This document shows positions 19,501 through 26,912 of a stretch of 64,000 bases of DNA, piece after piece (the first letter of the stretch is position 1; every line of letters begins with the position of its first letter). The translations under genes were made by a program, and so were the position numbers. The notes below the pieces were generated by a model, which saw only the letters and a list, made by a program, of their open reading frames with translations, did not search any database and had not been told where the DNA came from. The DNA is from Thermosynechococcaceae cyanobacterium MS004 (GTDB taxonomy: Bacteria > Cyanobacteriota > Cyanobacteriia > Thermosynechococcales > Thermosynechococcaceae). The stretch is taken from positions 62,001 through 126,000 of the forward strand of contig JAKRSB010000095.1 in assembly GCA_022402525.1 (NCBI GenBank), in the 5' to 3' direction.

Positions 19501-19901
19501 TGAAAGGACTCGATAAGCGAGACGAAGACCTTCTCATTGCGGGAGAAGCCTTTACCCTCAACGGCGAACCCCTAGATTGGAATGCGCGGATGCGACTGAG
19601 CGGCACCATCGAGGATTTTGCAGTCCCTGAGCTTACGGCACTGAAGCATTTTTTGAATAGCTACCACCGCACCCTAGAGGCACAGCGTGTCGAGGGGATT
19701 GAACCCTTTAAGGGGTATGTCGTGAGTGATGACCCTGATGTCAACGCCAAACTTTGGCAAACGACGACGCGGGAGCTTAAAAAATCTCTGTTAAGACTGA
19801 GAGGGAATGCCGATGATATTAGAATCGAACCGCCCTTTATTTTGGAATTAAAGGCATTGTTACAGGTATTAGGAAATCAGTGGGCAGAGGAATGGAAATA
19901 A
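16569..19901 (+). CDS. Large protein with C-terminal actin/Hsp70-like ATPase
   Basis: 1110 residues. The first ~550 residues match nothing I recognise. The C-terminal half is an actin/Hsp70-fold ATPase: phosphate-1 loop GVDFGTSFTNIYVK at about 573, phosphate-2 loop CIDIGGGTSDISIW at about 781, and adenosine motif VFTGGNGSRLLNWL at about 910. An ATP-dependent conformational or polymer role is inferred. The ATG at 16569 lacks a strong ribosome site, but coupling to the gene 18 bp upstream is likely. The 3' end runs close to or into the next gene. Co-occurrence with a tubulin-like protein and a 4-TM protein suggests one assembly. Confidence 0.85.
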   Translation: MTESSKIPQSSYFFLPKLKEGGGAQEGIDVKPGAVGTWDQQSRVAFQHVASSLEVPSAGRDIKSVSSIPDMWARPLSMEMAIHNRRYPIRAQMIEQWQGMLAAIALAEVRGFPLKAVLVELEAERDKGDAFARSLYELLPSTQNALYTLNGKHPWQDVYVFLWNGRSVGMSSPSTLVCPSEEGNWSGLPWWSGGRLRSPVSPVDHLNADEKSQLRQWLEIVRQELNPPGQTDNKAVNEVSALLKDFQNSLGNVPNQSLKRSTAARFFGANILLGPLRVLNTPIQAIPQESSVRVVPSVGKSPDKDLLLIPEAYQIQREWGEQAQNIWIHDTTNLAALNPEDVSRSGDLPRWGVKGLREADVFLSELSFITQASAFPGGLVPKGIEALAEFYEGKSITPLLPINPILLEYLTPEDLNGMVQIQRIDQASGPQVEFILDLRLSGVQGKDGTYRIAKTYPLKKENAIAEVPVLELWPNFHSKTWKEYYAFYYDPNLETFQVQFAQAKETHSFKGVGSFHYPNYSFPDNESNCQVLQLTEFPAFIDCRGKNQQPIGLILIKTPKEVGTTTGIPWKVGVDFGTSFTNIYVKRSGIVEPLSIEPLHHKVTESSGEIRQTALYEYFIASSMELPLSTVLTTRGSKGEELPVLDGRIYIPRDSTTFKPNTDDWIRPNLKWSAESLNFNRLFLKHLILQITAQAAANNVKEIQWALSYPSAFSKTDRNKYVKNWRDLTVAIEETTGLTQNCPTLDNPTNYRTESLAIAQYFADFELPGRKSQFDLVNSTCIDIGGGTSDISIWEENRLVHQCSVQLAGKDLFSQFIQMNPGFLERVFKIKIDEWRKLQGFQFYVKLDVFMRRESEGWLQNRRDMVAEEPEFQGLIQLMTLGVAGLYYYVGLLLKALAAEGKYKTPEITPVFTGGNGSRLLNWLAEGGEFNRHCEANDLFSAMLSSASGFEDIDVETKLSPLPKDEVACGLVLDESHLKGLDKRDEDLLIAGEAFTLNGEPLDWNARMRLSGTIEDFAVPELTALKHFLNSYHRTLEAQRVEGIEPFKGYVVSDDPDVNAKLWQTTTRELKKSLLRLRGNADDIRIEPPFILELKALLQVLGNQWAEEWK

Positions 19902-19906
19902 AACCG

Positions 19907-20893
19907 ATGCGTAAAATTGCTTCCGTGAGCTTGGCTGCTTTTCTTTTGCTTGGCGGCAACTTTGGAGGAAAGATTTCTGATTTTGCCTGGGCGCAGAATA
20001 GTCAAGCTCCAAATTCTGTTCAGTCAGGAACAGCTTCTGTCAGCCCAGCACCTGATAGCTCTGATAACCAGCCTCCCGCAGATGATTCAACGCTGGAAGA
20101 CGCAAATAACGCAACAGCAAAAAGCTCAGTTCCTATTTGGTTGTGGGGGATTCTAGGGGTTCTTGGCTTATGGAATGGAGCATTGACCTTTATACTCTGG
20201 CAGAATTTTAATAAATCTAGAGCCATCAGATATGAAATCAGTCAAAGACTGAAAGGATTAGAAAAAACTGATGGTGAACTTAATCATAGAATTAGTCGTA
20301 AGTTTGAAGACTTAAGAAGTCAGCTCTCTTCTTATAAGAAGACACTGGAGTCTATTCAAGTTCAGGCTCAATCTAGATCGACTAAATCTGATATTTATAG
20401 CATTGAACCTAGAGTTAAACCCACTAATTATGGCAGCAGTGAACCGTTTGTGAATCAGGACTATGACTACACCCCACGTTCTAGTCATTCCAGTCAACCA
20501 GCTCCACCAGCCAGTGAGCCTTGGGACAGCATTGTTAAAAACTATAATATCTCGCCCCAATTATTAGAAACCTATGTTGTTGAGCGGGTTTCTGAAAGCG
20601 AAGAAAGTGTTAAAAATCGCCGTGAGAATAGTGCTGCATCTGTATTTTTAAAATCGGTCAATAATTATAATTACTGGATTTTTGCAGGAGAAGATCGTAA
20701 CTACTGGGTAACACCCAAGAGCGATCTTAAAATTACACCTATGGGGTTTGATACATTTCAGGCTTTATTTGAATGTCCAGAGTATCAGCCGGGGTCAAAA
20801 ATTCAGATCGTCAAACCAGCAAAAGTCGCTCAAAACAGCGCTTCCGGTGGATGGGATCTTCTGGAAAAGGGACAGGTGCTATTTGTTCAATAG
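19907..20893 (+). CDS. Exported, membrane-anchored protein of the filament operon
   Basis: About 328 residues from the ATG at 19907 (MRKIASVSLAAFLLLGG), which gives a typical signal peptide; starts at 19892 (ATG) and 19880 (GTG) overlap the previous gene. After a Ser/Gln/Asp-rich stretch there is one strong membrane span (PIWLWGILGVLGLWNGALTF). Next come a coiled coil (RLKGLEKTDGELNHRISRK), a Pro/Ser linker and a compact C-terminal domain with the YWIFAGEDRNYWVTPK motif. No family is recognised. The topology suggests an adaptor linking the membrane to the cytoplasmic tubulin/actin-like proteins, by inference. Its 3' end is echoed by a fragment at 22909-22924. Confidence 0.75.
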   Translation: MRKIASVSLAAFLLLGGNFGGKISDFAWAQNSQAPNSVQSGTASVSPAPDSSDNQPPADDSTLEDANNATAKSSVPIWLWGILGVLGLWNGALTFILWQNFNKSRAIRYEISQRLKGLEKTDGELNHRISRKFEDLRSQLSSYKKTLESIQVQAQSRSTKSDIYSIEPRVKPTNYGSSEPFVNQDYDYTPRSSHSSQPAPPASEPWDSIVKNYNISPQLLETYVVERVSESEESVKNRRENSAASVFLKSVNNYNYWIFAGEDRNYWVTPKSDLKITPMGFDTFQALFECPEYQPGSKIQIVKPAKVAQNSASGGWDLLEKGQVLFVQ

Positions 20894-20956
20894 CTGAGCG
20901 CTTGTTGGCGATGGACACCCTAAACTTCAGTATTTGTGCCAGGGGTCAGCTTCAGT

Positions 20957-22261
20957 ATGGATAGTAAAGAACTCAAGCGCCGTTATCAGCAGGGCGATCG
21001 CTCCTTCCACAAAGCACAACTGCAAAATGTAAACCTCACTTGGCTGACCCTCAGTGATGCTGACTTCACTGCGGCTAATTTTGAGAACGCAAATTTAATT
21101 AGCGTTACCCTAAAGGATGTCAACCTCAGTGGTGCTGTACTAAACTTCGCTAACCTCAGCCGAGCTGATCTCACCAACGCAAATCTGTGTGGAGCCAATC
21201 TAGAAGGAGCTAATCTGGATGGGGCGATATTGACCAATGCGGTCTATGACCTCCAGACCCAATTTCCCATCGGGTTTGACCCTAGCGTCTCAGGCGCTCA
21301 AGTGCAGGGGCTACAGCCCAGTCAATCTGAGGTGTCAAACCCAGATAACAAGCCTGAGCCGAAGAAGAGTCAAGATACTAAGGAAAATTTACCCAGTTCT
21401 AACGAACAAGATGTCCTCTACCGTCAGAAACTCCAGGACTCCTTAGCCCGCACAAAACCAGTGCTGGAACTCCAAGGTGGCTCCAACCCTCAGAAGCCTG
21501 AGTCAAGCCCGCCCCCCATCAAAAAGGTGGACAGCAGCAGCGGTGAGGTGTTGAAGCTGAATATCCCAGAAGCACCCGCCCTAGAGCTAGTGCAAATCCC
21601 CTCTGGCTCCTTTGAGATGGGTTCTAATGAACACGAAACTGAGAAACCCATCCATACCGTAACGCTTAAAAGCTTTTGGATGGGGAGATATCCAGTGACT
21701 CAGGAGCAATACAAAGCGGTTATGGGAAATAATCCCTCCCACTTTAAGGGTGATCTGAATCGCCCAGTAGAATACGTCAGGTGGCACGATGCCATCACCT
21801 TCTGTAAAAAGCTAAGTCAACAAATCGGACAGACGATCAGCCTACCCAGCGAAGCGCAGTGGGAATACGCTTGTCGAGCAGGGACAGCCAGCAGATACTG
21901 CTATGGAGATGAAGAAGGCCAACTGAAAGACTATGCCTGGTTTATCGGAAATTCCAACAGTCAAACTCATCCCGTTGGCGAAAGGAAGCCAAACCCCTGG
22001 GGCCTATACGATATGCACGGGAACGTCTGGGAGTGGTGCCAAGACCACTGGCACGGTGATTATAACGGAGCGCCAAGAGATGGAGACGCGTGGATAGACA
22101 GAGGCAAGAATAATAATCACCCTCGGCTCCTGCGCGGCGGTTCGTGGTACGGCACTTCGAGGAACTGTCGCTCTGCCAACCGCGTCAGGAACAGCGCCGA
22201 CAACCGGAGCGACTACTTTGGCTTTCGGGTTGCGCTGTCTTCCGGCCCAGGCTCTTCGTAA
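20957..22261 (+). CDS. Pentapeptide-repeat protein fused to SUMF1/FGE-sulfatase domain
   Basis: 434 residues from the ATG at 20957 (MDSKELKRRYQQGDRSFHK), chosen by match to the paralogue at 22980; a GTG at 20936 adds seven residues. Residues ~15-95 are A(N/D)LXX pentapeptide repeats forming a beta-helix. A charged linker follows. Residues ~205-430 are a formylglycine-generating-enzyme-like domain: IPSGSFEMGSNEHE, MGRYPVTQEQYKAVM, PSEAQWEYACRAGT, GLYDMHGNVWEWCQDHW and RGGSWY. SUMF1-like modules occur in signalling and effector proteins as well as in oxidases; no sulfatase is nearby, so a ligand-binding role is possible. Confidence 0.9.
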   Translation: MDSKELKRRYQQGDRSFHKAQLQNVNLTWLTLSDADFTAANFENANLISVTLKDVNLSGAVLNFANLSRADLTNANLCGANLEGANLDGAILTNAVYDLQTQFPIGFDPSVSGAQVQGLQPSQSEVSNPDNKPEPKKSQDTKENLPSSNEQDVLYRQKLQDSLARTKPVLELQGGSNPQKPESSPPPIKKVDSSSGEVLKLNIPEAPALELVQIPSGSFEMGSNEHETEKPIHTVTLKSFWMGRYPVTQEQYKAVMGNNPSHFKGDLNRPVEYVRWHDAITFCKKLSQQIGQTISLPSEAQWEYACRAGTASRYCYGDEEGQLKDYAWFIGNSNSQTHPVGERKPNPWGLYDMHGNVWEWCQDHWHGDYNGAPRDGDAWIDRGKNNNHPRLLRGGSWYGTSRNCRSANRVRNSADNRSDYFGFRVALSSGPGSS

Positions 22262-22299
22262 ACCTTTACCCGTTTGTTCTCTGCGCTTTTTTCTTTCTC

Positions 22300-22349
22300 A
22301 GCACGGACAGCAAGGAACTCAAGCGCCGCTATGGGCAGGGCGATCGCTG
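22300..22349 (+). pseudogene. Truncated pentapeptide-protein head
   Basis: About 50 bp nearly identical (roughly 47 of 50) to the first codons of the gene at 22980. Its start codon is changed to ACG and it breaks off just after a HIP1 octamer. Translated it reads DSKELKRRYGQGDR. It forms the left arm of a direct repeat around the YefM/YoeB pair. Confidence 0.75.
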
Positions 22350-22354
22350 CCCTT

Positions 22355-22612
22355 CTACTCATAGTGCGACCAAACAGAAACAACCCGAATCGTGTTCGTT
22401 TCCTCATCAACCGAATACACCAAACGATGTTTGATATTGATCCGCCTCGAATAATAGCCCTTTAGATTGCCAGATAGTTTTTCATAGGGCGGCTCGTAAG
22501 GATTTCTCTTAAGGATCTCGATTAAATCGCTAACATTGTCTGCTAAGCTCGCAGCCTTCAATTTTTTAGCATCCTTCAGTACCGTGCGGCTAAACTCAAT
22601 CTTCCAACCCAT
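22355..22612 (-). CDS. YoeB/Txe-type toxin
   Basis: 85 residues, the usual size of the Txe/YoeB branch of RelE-type mRNA interferases. The C-terminal catalytic block is recognisable: GYYSRRINIKHRLVYSV, then RVVSVWSHYE, with the Glu/Arg/His-Tyr residues of the family. When free of antitoxin these proteins cut mRNA on the ribosome. The start lies inside the end of the antitoxin gene (17-bp overlap), as is usual for yefM-yoeB pairs. The module is in the opposite orientation to the surrounding operon and separates two paralogous pentapeptide genes. Confidence 0.92.
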   Translation of the reverse strand: MGWKIEFSRTVLKDAKKLKAASLADNVSDLIEILKRNPYEPPYEKLSGNLKGYYSRRINIKHRLVYSVDEETNTIRVVSVWSHYE

Positions 22613-22859
22613 TGAGTACCTGCATAAATACCTCCTCAGAGTCCCATTCCTGCGATCGCTCTGCTTCTCTAATCGACTCTACTAACCCAGGAATGGATTG
22701 TAAATACAGGGTTTCCTGGATACTTTCCCAATCATCCTTAGACAGCAAAACCGCATCACCCTGCCGACTCGTAATAACCCGTGGTGAATGATCTCTATTC
22801 ACCTGCTCAACCAAACTAAAGAATTTGGCTCTAGCCTCACTCGCACTTAAGATTTCCAT
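22596..22859 (-). CDS. YefM/Phd-type antitoxin
   Basis: 87 residues. The N-terminal DNA-binding fold of the Phd/YefM family is clear: MEILSASEARAKFFSLVEQ, then VITSRQGDAVLLSKDDWESI. The acidic C-terminus (REAERSQEWDSEEVFMQVL) is the toxin-binding part. It should neutralise the overlapping YoeB toxin and autoregulate the pair. The gene is first in the minus-strand unit. Upstream, toward 22930, is a diverged copy of the end of the 337-aa gene of the filament operon. Confidence 0.92.
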   Translation of the reverse strand: MEILSASEARAKFFSLVEQVNRDHSPRVITSRQGDAVLLSKDDWESIQETLYLQSIPGLVESIREAERSQEWDSEEVFMQVLNGLED

Positions 22860-22908
22860 GGGCTCTCATACTTGTACCACTAATTGTACCACTTTTGTAA
22901 TTGAGAGA

Positions 22909-22979
22909 CCGTTTGCTCAATAGCTGAACAATCTTTGGCTTAGGGCACCCTAGATTGAACTGTTTGAGTCGGCTTCAGC
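22909..22979 (+). repeat. Duplicated gene-end and leader segment
   Basis: This stretch is a diverged copy of 20887-20956, the last codons of the exported-protein gene (reading TTTGYTCAATAG) plus the leader of the pentapeptide-SUMF1 gene. It shows that the leader and head were duplicated together, and the YefM/YoeB pair sits between the copies. Confidence 0.65.
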
Positions 22980-24017
22980 ATGGACAGCAAGGAACTTAAG
23001 CGCCGCTATGGACAGGGCGATCGCTCCTTCCACAAAGCACAACTGCAAAATGCAAACCTCACTTGGCTGACCCTCAGTGATGCTGACTTCACTGCGGCAA
23101 ACTTCCAGAACGCAAACTTAAGTGGTGCCGCCTTAAAAGCCGTAAACTTCAGCGGCGGGGCAAACTTAGCCTTTGCTAACCTCAGTCGAGTTGACCTATC
23201 TAAAGCAAACCTGTGTGGAGCAAATCTAGAGGGTGCCAACCTTGATGGAGCAAAGCTCTCTGGTGCAGTCTATGACCTGCAAACCCAATTTCCCCGTGGG
23301 TTTGACCCAAAGACATCAGGCGCTCGCAGACAAACATCACCCTCTGATTCAGAACCCGAACTTAACCCACTGCCACCCACTGCCGCTACGACAGAAGACG
23401 AAGATCAAGCCTCTGACGAGAGTTCTCAAACGTCTTTCATTCATCCATCCTCGCCCAAAGTATCCCAAAACTTCAGCTTAATGATGCTGGGATGGGTTGT
23501 ACTTGGTGCTGTATTAAGTGGACTGATTCTGGATTTTAGTTTTTTCAAAGAAGCAGACTTGAAATTTTCAGACCCGCGATCACCCGCAATCCCTGAGCTA
23601 AAGACAGGTGAAAACTTTAGCTCCAGCCCTAAAGAGATGACGGAAACCGAGGCCATTTCCATCATTCAGCAGTGGAATGTAGCCAAAGCTGCCGCTATGG
23701 GGCCACAGCATGACACCGCTAAACTCTATGACGTCTTAACCCTACCTGCCCTAGCTCAGTGGCAATACAGCGCCGACCAAGTAAAACAACTTGGGGGTCA
23801 CTGGATCTATACTCCCCATCAAGTTTTGGTTCAAACTATCAGCACAATCAGTCCCAATCAAATTCTTCTCAAGGCTACTATCGGCGAAAGCGCTCAGTAT
23901 TATGAGAAAGGCAAGGTGATCGCAGACCAGTCCTCAACGGACACCTACCCCATGGAATTTACTCTAGTGCGGCAAAATCAACGCTGGCTCATCCAAGATC
24001 TAAGAATCCTGAGGTAA
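22980..24017 (+). CDS. Pentapeptide-repeat, TM and ARC6-like IMS domain protein
   Basis: 345 residues. Residues ~1-100 are a paralogue of the pentapeptide part of the gene at 20957 (shared head MDSKELKRRY). An acidic linker and one membrane span (FSLMMLGWVVLGAVLSGLIL, ~165-185) follow. The C-terminal ~115 residues, from EAISIIQQWNVAKAAAMGP to RWLIQDLRIL, resemble the IMS/DUF4101 domain of ARC6/Ftn2-type division proteins, where it lies outside the membrane. This suggests a membrane protein with a cytoplasmic beta-helix and an extracytoplasmic IMS domain. It is likely part of the same operon, interrupted by the toxin-antitoxin pair. Confidence 0.85.
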   Translation: MDSKELKRRYGQGDRSFHKAQLQNANLTWLTLSDADFTAANFQNANLSGAALKAVNFSGGANLAFANLSRVDLSKANLCGANLEGANLDGAKLSGAVYDLQTQFPRGFDPKTSGARRQTSPSDSEPELNPLPPTAATTEDEDQASDESSQTSFIHPSSPKVSQNFSLMMLGWVVLGAVLSGLILDFSFFKEADLKFSDPRSPAIPELKTGENFSSSPKEMTETEAISIIQQWNVAKAAAMGPQHDTAKLYDVLTLPALAQWQYSADQVKQLGGHWIYTPHQVLVQTISTISPNQILLKATIGESAQYYEKGKVIADQSSTDTYPMEFTLVRQNQRWLIQDLRILR

Positions 24018-24244
24018 ACAGTTTAAAAAGCTGAGACCCTCCTTCAGAACATCAAAATCCATAAATAATTCAACTAAAACCCAAAGAAAATCCGTATATT
24101 CACGATTGTGTTCATTTTTATTTTTAATTCAATTTAGATTTAGCATTCATAAACATTTTTGATTTGGTTTTAGAGTCTTTCTGTCGAATCTGTCTTGAAA
24201 TTTGTCAAGAATAACAGCAAGCTTCCCAACATAAATCAAAGACT

Positions 24245-25564
24245 GTGCAAGACTCTAACCCAATTCCTTCGGATCCCGTAGCATTCCCCAAGACTGATAC
24301 AGCACCTTCCACACCAATAGATGATGTGCGGCTTCTGATTCAATGGATTGAAAGTCACCCTGAATATTCGTTTTTGGTGGATCAGGCGCGCCAAGATCAT
24401 CGAGTAATTCCTCAAAAGTCACAAGTCCCTGACCCAGCGTGGCGAAAAGCATTGCGGTGGTCAAAAGATCAAATATTAGCGCGGGGCGATGAGCTGCATG
24501 GCAATGCAATCATTACCCCAGGAGTACAGCAGGATGCGGAAGTGACGGCACGGGTCATCGCCGCTGGCAATCTCATTAACTTTGTCGGAACTTTTCCGCT
24601 GTTTTTATTTGCGCTAAAAAGTTTAGGATTTTTTAGCTTACCCCTCAGCATTATCACCAGTCTTCTTCTCCTGAAAATTTCTAACGACACGGCCACTGTC
24701 GTAGCACGGGGTAAGCGCGGATCTCGCCATTGGGCTTATACAGCAGCGCTTTGTGGGTTTATCCCCCTTAGTATCCTTCAGTCCCTTGTCTCTGGCATTG
24801 GTAGTGAGCTCTTTAATAACCGCACGGTCTTGGCACAACTTTGGGCAGAAGACCTTGTACAGCAGCGGTTTGAGATGAAGCAGCAACGGATTGAAGCCCT
24901 AAAAACCATTTCTACCCCTGCCTATCTTTCCACTGAGAAGACCTGCCGAGAAGGAGAAGCAGAGCTAAACAAGCTGTCAAAGTCTGACCCTCGATGGAAT
25001 GCTCAGTACGCTAAACTATACGGAACCTGGAGTGATCGCAGTCGCGTTTGGACAACACTCCCTGCTGAGATGCTGCCCGTCTGTAAGCGTCTGGATCGGT
25101 TTCAGCAAGATAACCAAGCCCAGATCGAAAAAGAACAGCAAGCCCTGCAAATCCTTCAAGAGAAACGCAGCCAGCTCGGCAATGATCTGAAATTTTTACG
25201 TCAAGATTTCGCAACAGTCTATGAGCAGCACTTTGATGCCTCAGAAGATTTTATCTCTGGAGTACAGGCGATCGCCATTGCCACCGATCACTTCATCGCC
25301 AATTTGGAACAAGGAAACGTTACCCAGCTAGGGCTTTCTCTCTTCTTCTTTACCTTATCTTGTCTCACCAGCTTAGTCGCCTGCGTCATGGTGTTTACCT
25401 TTGGGCGACGCGAAGACGTACAGATGTCGTGGTCTGAAGAACTACGCCGAGAGCGTGATCAATGGTTGACGAACAAGTTTGCTGAACTCATTCAGCATCA
25501 AGAAGCAGAAGAACAGCGCCTAGAAGCACTAGATGTGCCCAAAGACTTGCCTGATCAGGCGTAA
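24245..25564 (+). CDS. TM/coiled-coil/TM protein, unknown family
   Basis: 439 residues from GTG at 24245. I do not recognise the family. There is a soluble N-terminus with PEYSFLVDQARQDHRVIP, two to three membrane segments (~110-190), and a long charged helical region (~190-370). The helical region includes CREGEAELNKLSKSDPRWN and EKEQQALQILQEKRSQLG. A further membrane span (LGLSLFFFTLSCLTSLVACV) precedes a basic/acidic C-terminal helix. The helical loop would be on one face of the membrane. It is 227 bp downstream of the IMS-domain gene, across an AT-rich gap, and 45 bp ahead of the next gene. A partner role in the filament system is inferred from position. Confidence 0.75.
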   Translation: MQDSNPIPSDPVAFPKTDTAPSTPIDDVRLLIQWIESHPEYSFLVDQARQDHRVIPQKSQVPDPAWRKALRWSKDQILARGDELHGNAIITPGVQQDAEVTARVIAAGNLINFVGTFPLFLFALKSLGFFSLPLSIITSLLLLKISNDTATVVARGKRGSRHWAYTAALCGFIPLSILQSLVSGIGSELFNNRTVLAQLWAEDLVQQRFEMKQQRIEALKTISTPAYLSTEKTCREGEAELNKLSKSDPRWNAQYAKLYGTWSDRSRVWTTLPAEMLPVCKRLDRFQQDNQAQIEKEQQALQILQEKRSQLGNDLKFLRQDFATVYEQHFDASEDFISGVQAIAIATDHFIANLEQGNVTQLGLSLFFFTLSCLTSLVACVMVFTFGRREDVQMSWSEELRRERDQWLTNKFAELIQHQEAEEQRLEALDVPKDLPDQA

Positions 25565-25609
25565 CTGAATCCGTACTAAAAGAGTTTTAGAACCCAAGAC
25601 TTAAAAATT

Positions 25610-26251
25610 ATGGTAGCCGTTAAATGGACTTCAGATCCGAAGCAGCAGCATCGTAAAACCTTACAGCGCTTTAGCGAGCGAATTCAGAATAGCGGTGTAT
25701 GCGCTTACCCTCCCCTCGAAGCCCATCTGCACGAATTCTATCAAAAACAGAAAAACCCAACTGTCGAACCCAGTGCGCCCGAAAAAATCGATCTCCCACT
25801 AGATGAGCCAAACCCTGAGGCTGAGGCTAAGAACACAGAGACAGAGTCATTCCAAGATCCGGAGAATCAAATCCAGAAACATATTTCCGAAAATATGTCT
25901 TCAGATATTTCTGAAGGGAAAAAAGTATTGATCATTGGCACTCAGGAAGCCATCTCGAATGTCGTTCCCTTTCCAAATTCTGAGGACATTAAAAGTCCAA
26001 GTACCTCTCCGCCTCTTGCTCCGCCCTTGGCCAAGGTAGTGCAGCCTGCCCCTGCCCTTGCTGAAACTTTAGATCAACAGTGGCAACAGCTCCCTGCTCA
26101 AGTGCGCTATGAGCAAAATTTGTATCGGCTATTTATGCAAAAAGTAATGGAAAACGGAGATTGTTCTTATCCTGGCCTGCATCGGCATATTGTGCAGCGC
26201 TATGAGGCAATCCACCAAGACTACTCTGGACGCAAAATGCGCTGGCTGTAG
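25610..26251 (+). CDS. Small protein with duplicated Cys-Tyr-Pro motif
   Basis: 213 residues, no known family. The two ends are diverged copies of one ~40-residue motif: LQRFSERIQNSGVCAYPPLE near residue 20 and LYRLFMQKVMENGDCSYPGL near residue 180. Each continues with a His and an aromatic helix (HLHEFYQK; HRHIVQRYEAI). The middle is a Pro/Glu/Ser-rich linker. The duplicated motif may be a small helical dimerisation or binding module. The gene closes the plus-strand series begun at 14590. Confidence 0.7.
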   Translation: MVAVKWTSDPKQQHRKTLQRFSERIQNSGVCAYPPLEAHLHEFYQKQKNPTVEPSAPEKIDLPLDEPNPEAEAKNTETESFQDPENQIQKHISENMSSDISEGKKVLIIGTQEAISNVVPFPNSEDIKSPSTSPPLAPPLAKVVQPAPALAETLDQQWQQLPAQVRYEQNLYRLFMQKVMENGDCSYPGLHRHIVQRYEAIHQDYSGRKMRWL

Positions 26252-26310
26252 AAATATGCTTTAGAGAACACTGAATCTAACTGAACCTAATGGTTCAGGG
26301 CTCATTGATA

Positions 26311-26385
26311 TGGGTGGTAATGCACTTAAGCAACGCTATGCCCAAGGCGATCGCACTAAAAAATGGATCGCTGAAAAATGAATCG
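26311..26385 (+). pseudogene. Remnant of pentapeptide-protein head
   Basis: The ATG at 26311 opens a 22-24-codon frame reading MGGNALKQRYAQGDRTKKW before a stop. It is clearly related to the head MDSKELKRRYGQGDR. A second, more decayed head begins at about 27372 (SSHQLKQHYDHR). Both sit just outside the duplicated tilS ends. Confidence 0.6.
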
Positions 26386-26398
26386 TGTTGATGCTGGT

Positions 26399-26489
26399 TC
26401 AACCCTGACTCGCCAGATTCCGCAAGTACAGCCAAGGTCGCCTAACCTCAGCCACGATCGCCGCCTTAAATGGATCAGCGAGATCAGAA
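26399..26489 (-). repeat. Duplicated tilS 3' end, distal copy
   Basis: This copies the last ~90 bp of tilS (27419-27509) in direct orientation. The first ~54 bp, starting exactly at the tilS stop codon, are identical, then similarity decays. It brackets the FitA/VapC pair on its far side. Confidence 0.85.
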
Positions 26490-26631
26490 ATATTACTTGA
26501 GCGATCGCAGTTCCCAAAACCTCGATTTTAGTGGAGTTGACCTGAGCCAGCTATGTATCAATGGTGCCAGGAAGATAAATCTTGAAACCATTGCTCAAGA
26601 CAAGTCTGCTCTGCGGAGTTGCAATCAATGA
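26470..26631 (+). pseudogene. Fragment of a pentapeptide-repeat gene
   Basis: An ATG-initiated 53-codon frame contains QNLDFSGVDLSQLCINGA, about four pentapeptide units. Its head is replaced by the tilS-like segment and it has lost the rest of the beta-helix. It ends next to the antitoxin start and is probably a decayed gene. Confidence 0.5.
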
Positions 26632-26663
26632 CTACAATGAATGCATTGATTGCAAAAAAGCAC

Positions 26664-26912
26664 ATGGCGAGTATTACAATCCGCAATTTAGATGACTCGT
26701 TAAAAGCCCAGCTCCATATTCGTGCAGCGCATCATGGGCGTTCAATGGAAGAAGAAGCAAGAGAAATCCTACGGTCAGCGCTCTCTTCGAGTGCTCAACC
26801 CCCTTCTAATCTTGCTGAATCTATTCGGCTGCGATTTGCTGAAATCGTAGACTTTGAACTACCCCCTATATCTAGAGAGCCTTTGCGAGAGCCTCCAGAC
26901 TTTAACGCATGA
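26664..26912 (+). CDS. FitA-type ribbon-helix-helix antitoxin
   Basis: 82 residues from the ATG at 26664 (MASITIRNLDDSLKAQL); an upstream in-frame start at 26619 adds 15 residues that are not family-like. The N-terminal ribbon-helix-helix (ITIRN, then HGRSMEEEAREILRSAL) is typical of FitA/VapB antitoxins that bind their own promoter. The C-terminus, rich in Pro and Glu, should wrap the PIN toxin. It overlaps the toxin gene by 4 bp (ATGA), so the two are translationally coupled. Confidence 0.92.
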   Translation: MASITIRNLDDSLKAQLHIRAAHHGRSMEEEAREILRSALSSSAQPPSNLAESIRLRFAEIVDFELPPISREPLREPPDFNA

